DNA of 64,000 bases from Halichondria panicea (taxonomy: Eukaryota > Porifera > Demospongiae > Suberitida > Halichondriidae): positions 5,163,442-5,227,441 of the forward strand of contig NC_087379.1 in the NCBI RefSeq assembly GCF_963675165.1, written 5' to 3'. How positions within the stretch are numbered: position 1 is the stretch's first letter; every line of letters begins with the position of its first letter. A program made the position numbers and the translations under genes. The notes under the pieces are model-generated. The model ran no database searches, had not been told where the DNA came from, and saw only the letters and a program-made list of their open reading frames with translations. Positions 62,801 through 64,000 of the stretch are shown one piece after another.

Positions 62801-63859
62801 GTTGATCCCCTATATGTGCACTCTTCTCGTGTAGAGTTGATCCCCTATATATGCACTCTTCTTGTGTAGAGTTGATCCCCTATATGTGCACTCTTCTCGT
62901 GTAGAGTTGATCCCCTATATATGTACTCTTCTCGTGTAGAGTTAATCCCCTATATAATTATGCACTCTTCTTGTGTAGAGTTGATCCACCTATATAATTA
63001 TGCACTCTTCTCGTGTAGAGTTGATCCCCTATATATGTACTCTTCTTGTGTAGAGTTGATCCCCTATATATGCACTTTTCTCGTGTAGAGTTGATCCCCT
63101 ATATATGTACTCTTCTTGTGTAGAGTTGATCCCCTATATATGCACTCTTCTCGTGTAGCGTTGATCCCCTATATATGCACTCTTCTTGTGTAGAGTTGAT
63201 CCCCTATATATGCACTCTTCTCGTGTAGAGTTGATCCCCTATATATGTACTCTTCTCGTGTAGAGTTGATCCCCTATATATGTACTCTTCTCGTGTAGAG
63301 TTGATCCCCTATATATGTACTCTTCTCGTGTAGAGTTGATCCACCTATATATGCACTCTTCTCGTGTAGAGTTGATCCCCTATATATGTACTCTTCTTCT
63401 TGTGTAGAGTTGATCCACCTATATATGCACTCTTCTCGTGTAGAGTTGATCACCTATATATATGTACTCTTCTCGTGTAGAGTTGATCCACCTATATAAT
63501 TATGCACTCTTCTCGTGTAGAGTTGATCCACCTATATATGTACTCTTCTCGTGTAGAATTGATCCCCTATATATGTCGTGTAGAGTTGATCCACCTATAT
63601 ATGCACTCTTCTTCTTGTGTAGAGTTGATCCCCTATATATGTACTCTTCTCTCATGTAGAGTTGATCCGCCTATATACACTTTTCTCTCATGTAGAGTTC
63701 ATCCACCTGATAGCCAGTGAGGCCAGTGACATCTCTGAGAAACAAGCCAAGAAGGTCATCTCCCCTGAGCACGTTGTGGAGGCTCTGAGCACGTTGGGCT
63801 TTACTGAGTATGTGGTGGATGTCAAGGCCGTGCACAAAGAGTACAAAGAACAGGCCTCA
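59841..63859 (+). CDS. DR1: Dr1 / NC2-beta transcriptional repressor (5' three exons; continues past window)
   Basis: Three exons join in phase: 59841-59892, 60021-60107 and 63696-63859, and the last ends at a GTAAGT donor near the window edge. The protein starts MADGG, then DDELYLPR, continues VVNKLIKEIVPNIRVSTDAR, then LLNCCTEFIHLIASEASDIS, EKQAKKVISPEHVVEALSTL and GFTEYVVDVK. This is the histone-fold of Dr1 (NC2-beta), which pairs with DRAP1 (NC2-alpha) to bind TBP on promoters and block TFIIA/TFIIB. The C-terminal Gln-rich part lies beyond the window. Intron 2 (60108-63695) is almost entirely a minisatellite whose unit copies the acceptor and first bases of exon 3. Confidence 0.93.
60540..63705. 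repeat. ~3.1-kb minisatellite in Dr1 intron 2, unit about 35-36 bp
   Basis: The consensus unit is CACTCTTCTCGTGTAG followed by AGTTGATCCCCTATATATG, with variants TGTACT, TTCTTG, CCACC, CCGCC, CACC and TAATCC. Length divided by period gives roughly 85 copies (estimate). The last copy runs into exon 3: TCTCATGTAG|AGTTCATCCACCTGATAG. Short frames such as CRVDHLYMHSS repeats are translations of the array. Two large internal duplications are visible: 61365-61553 recurs at 62436-62624 (offset 1071 bp), and about 61990-62230 recurs at about 62950-63190 (offset 960 bp). Confidence 0.95.
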
Positions 63860-64000
63860 GTAAGTGCAGTACACATAGTAATTATTAAGCATGGATTAGG
63901 TTTATAGCAAGAGTGCATGTACTCTTGGTTGTAGGTACTGTAATTTTAGTGCATCCATGTACACGCATGCAGCTACATATACGTATCTCAAACTCAAAAG

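Noticed and set aside
60540-63705. CRISPR array
   Set aside because: The repeats are contiguous about 35-bp units without unique spacers, in a eukaryotic intron. It is a minisatellite.

Overview
This window is nuclear DNA from an early-branching animal, most likely a demosponge. The organism is inferred, not proven. Genes are multi-exon with GT-AG introns, mostly 60-800 bp. They encode animal families: procollagen-lysine hydroxylase, P5B-ATPase, TRAF, MATH-BTB, BEN, Dr1/NC2-beta, CFAP107 and UBX. TKL-type kinases are expanded, and tiny inverted-repeat elements are abundant. There is no bacterial-style operon and no CRISPR array.

Layout. (1) 1-6413, plus strand: 3' part of a vWA-like gene, with a BEN-domain gene on the opposite strand inside its first visible intron (2018-4361). 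(2) 6636-7680: CFAP107, an axonemal microtubule-inner protein. (3) 8108-17925: complete 726-aa PLOD-type lysyl hydroxylase. Its intron 9 contains an antisense kinase/coiled-coil/kelch gene (copy A, 11971-14444). (4) 18.1-25.9 kb: a rearranged tandem duplicate of the PLOD/kinase-kelch block. It holds decayed PLOD exons, a broken kelch fragment (copy B), an open kinase/coiled-coil/kelch gene (copy C, 21027-23673), and a 629-bp piece of the distant ATPase gene inserted into a PLOD exon copy. (5) 26098-28917: a more diverged paralogue (copy D) with two frameshifts. (6) 29097-29970: a 5'-truncated, poly(A)-tailed retroelement with 13-bp target-site duplications. (7) 30302-58596: a P5B-type ATPase (ATP13A2/3-like), 28 exons, about 1,210 aa. 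Its roughly 9.9-kb intron 8 holds antisense, intronless MATH-BTB and TRAF genes and many inverted-repeat elements. Its intron 10 holds a tandem duplication that carries a small cationic secreted-peptide gene together with an ATPase exon. (8) 58836-59711, minus: UBX-domain gene, UBXN10-like. (9) 59841 to beyond 63859, plus: Dr1 (NC2-beta), whose intron 2 is filled by a roughly 3.1-kb minisatellite.

Three observations stand out. The Dr1 minisatellite unit, and independently a smaller one in the ATPase gene, are repeated copies of the adjacent 3' splice site plus the start of the exon, so each forms an array of decoy acceptors. The two nested peptide genes keep a nearly identical leader and acidic propiece, but their cationic, cysteine-bearing C-terminal parts have diverged while flanking noncoding DNA stayed nearly identical. 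In the 11-26 kb duplication the two gene types decayed reciprocally: PLOD is intact where the kinase is broken, and the kinase is intact where PLOD is broken.

All exon joins were made by hand from splice signals, reading phase and family conservation. No database search, alignment program or transcript data was available.
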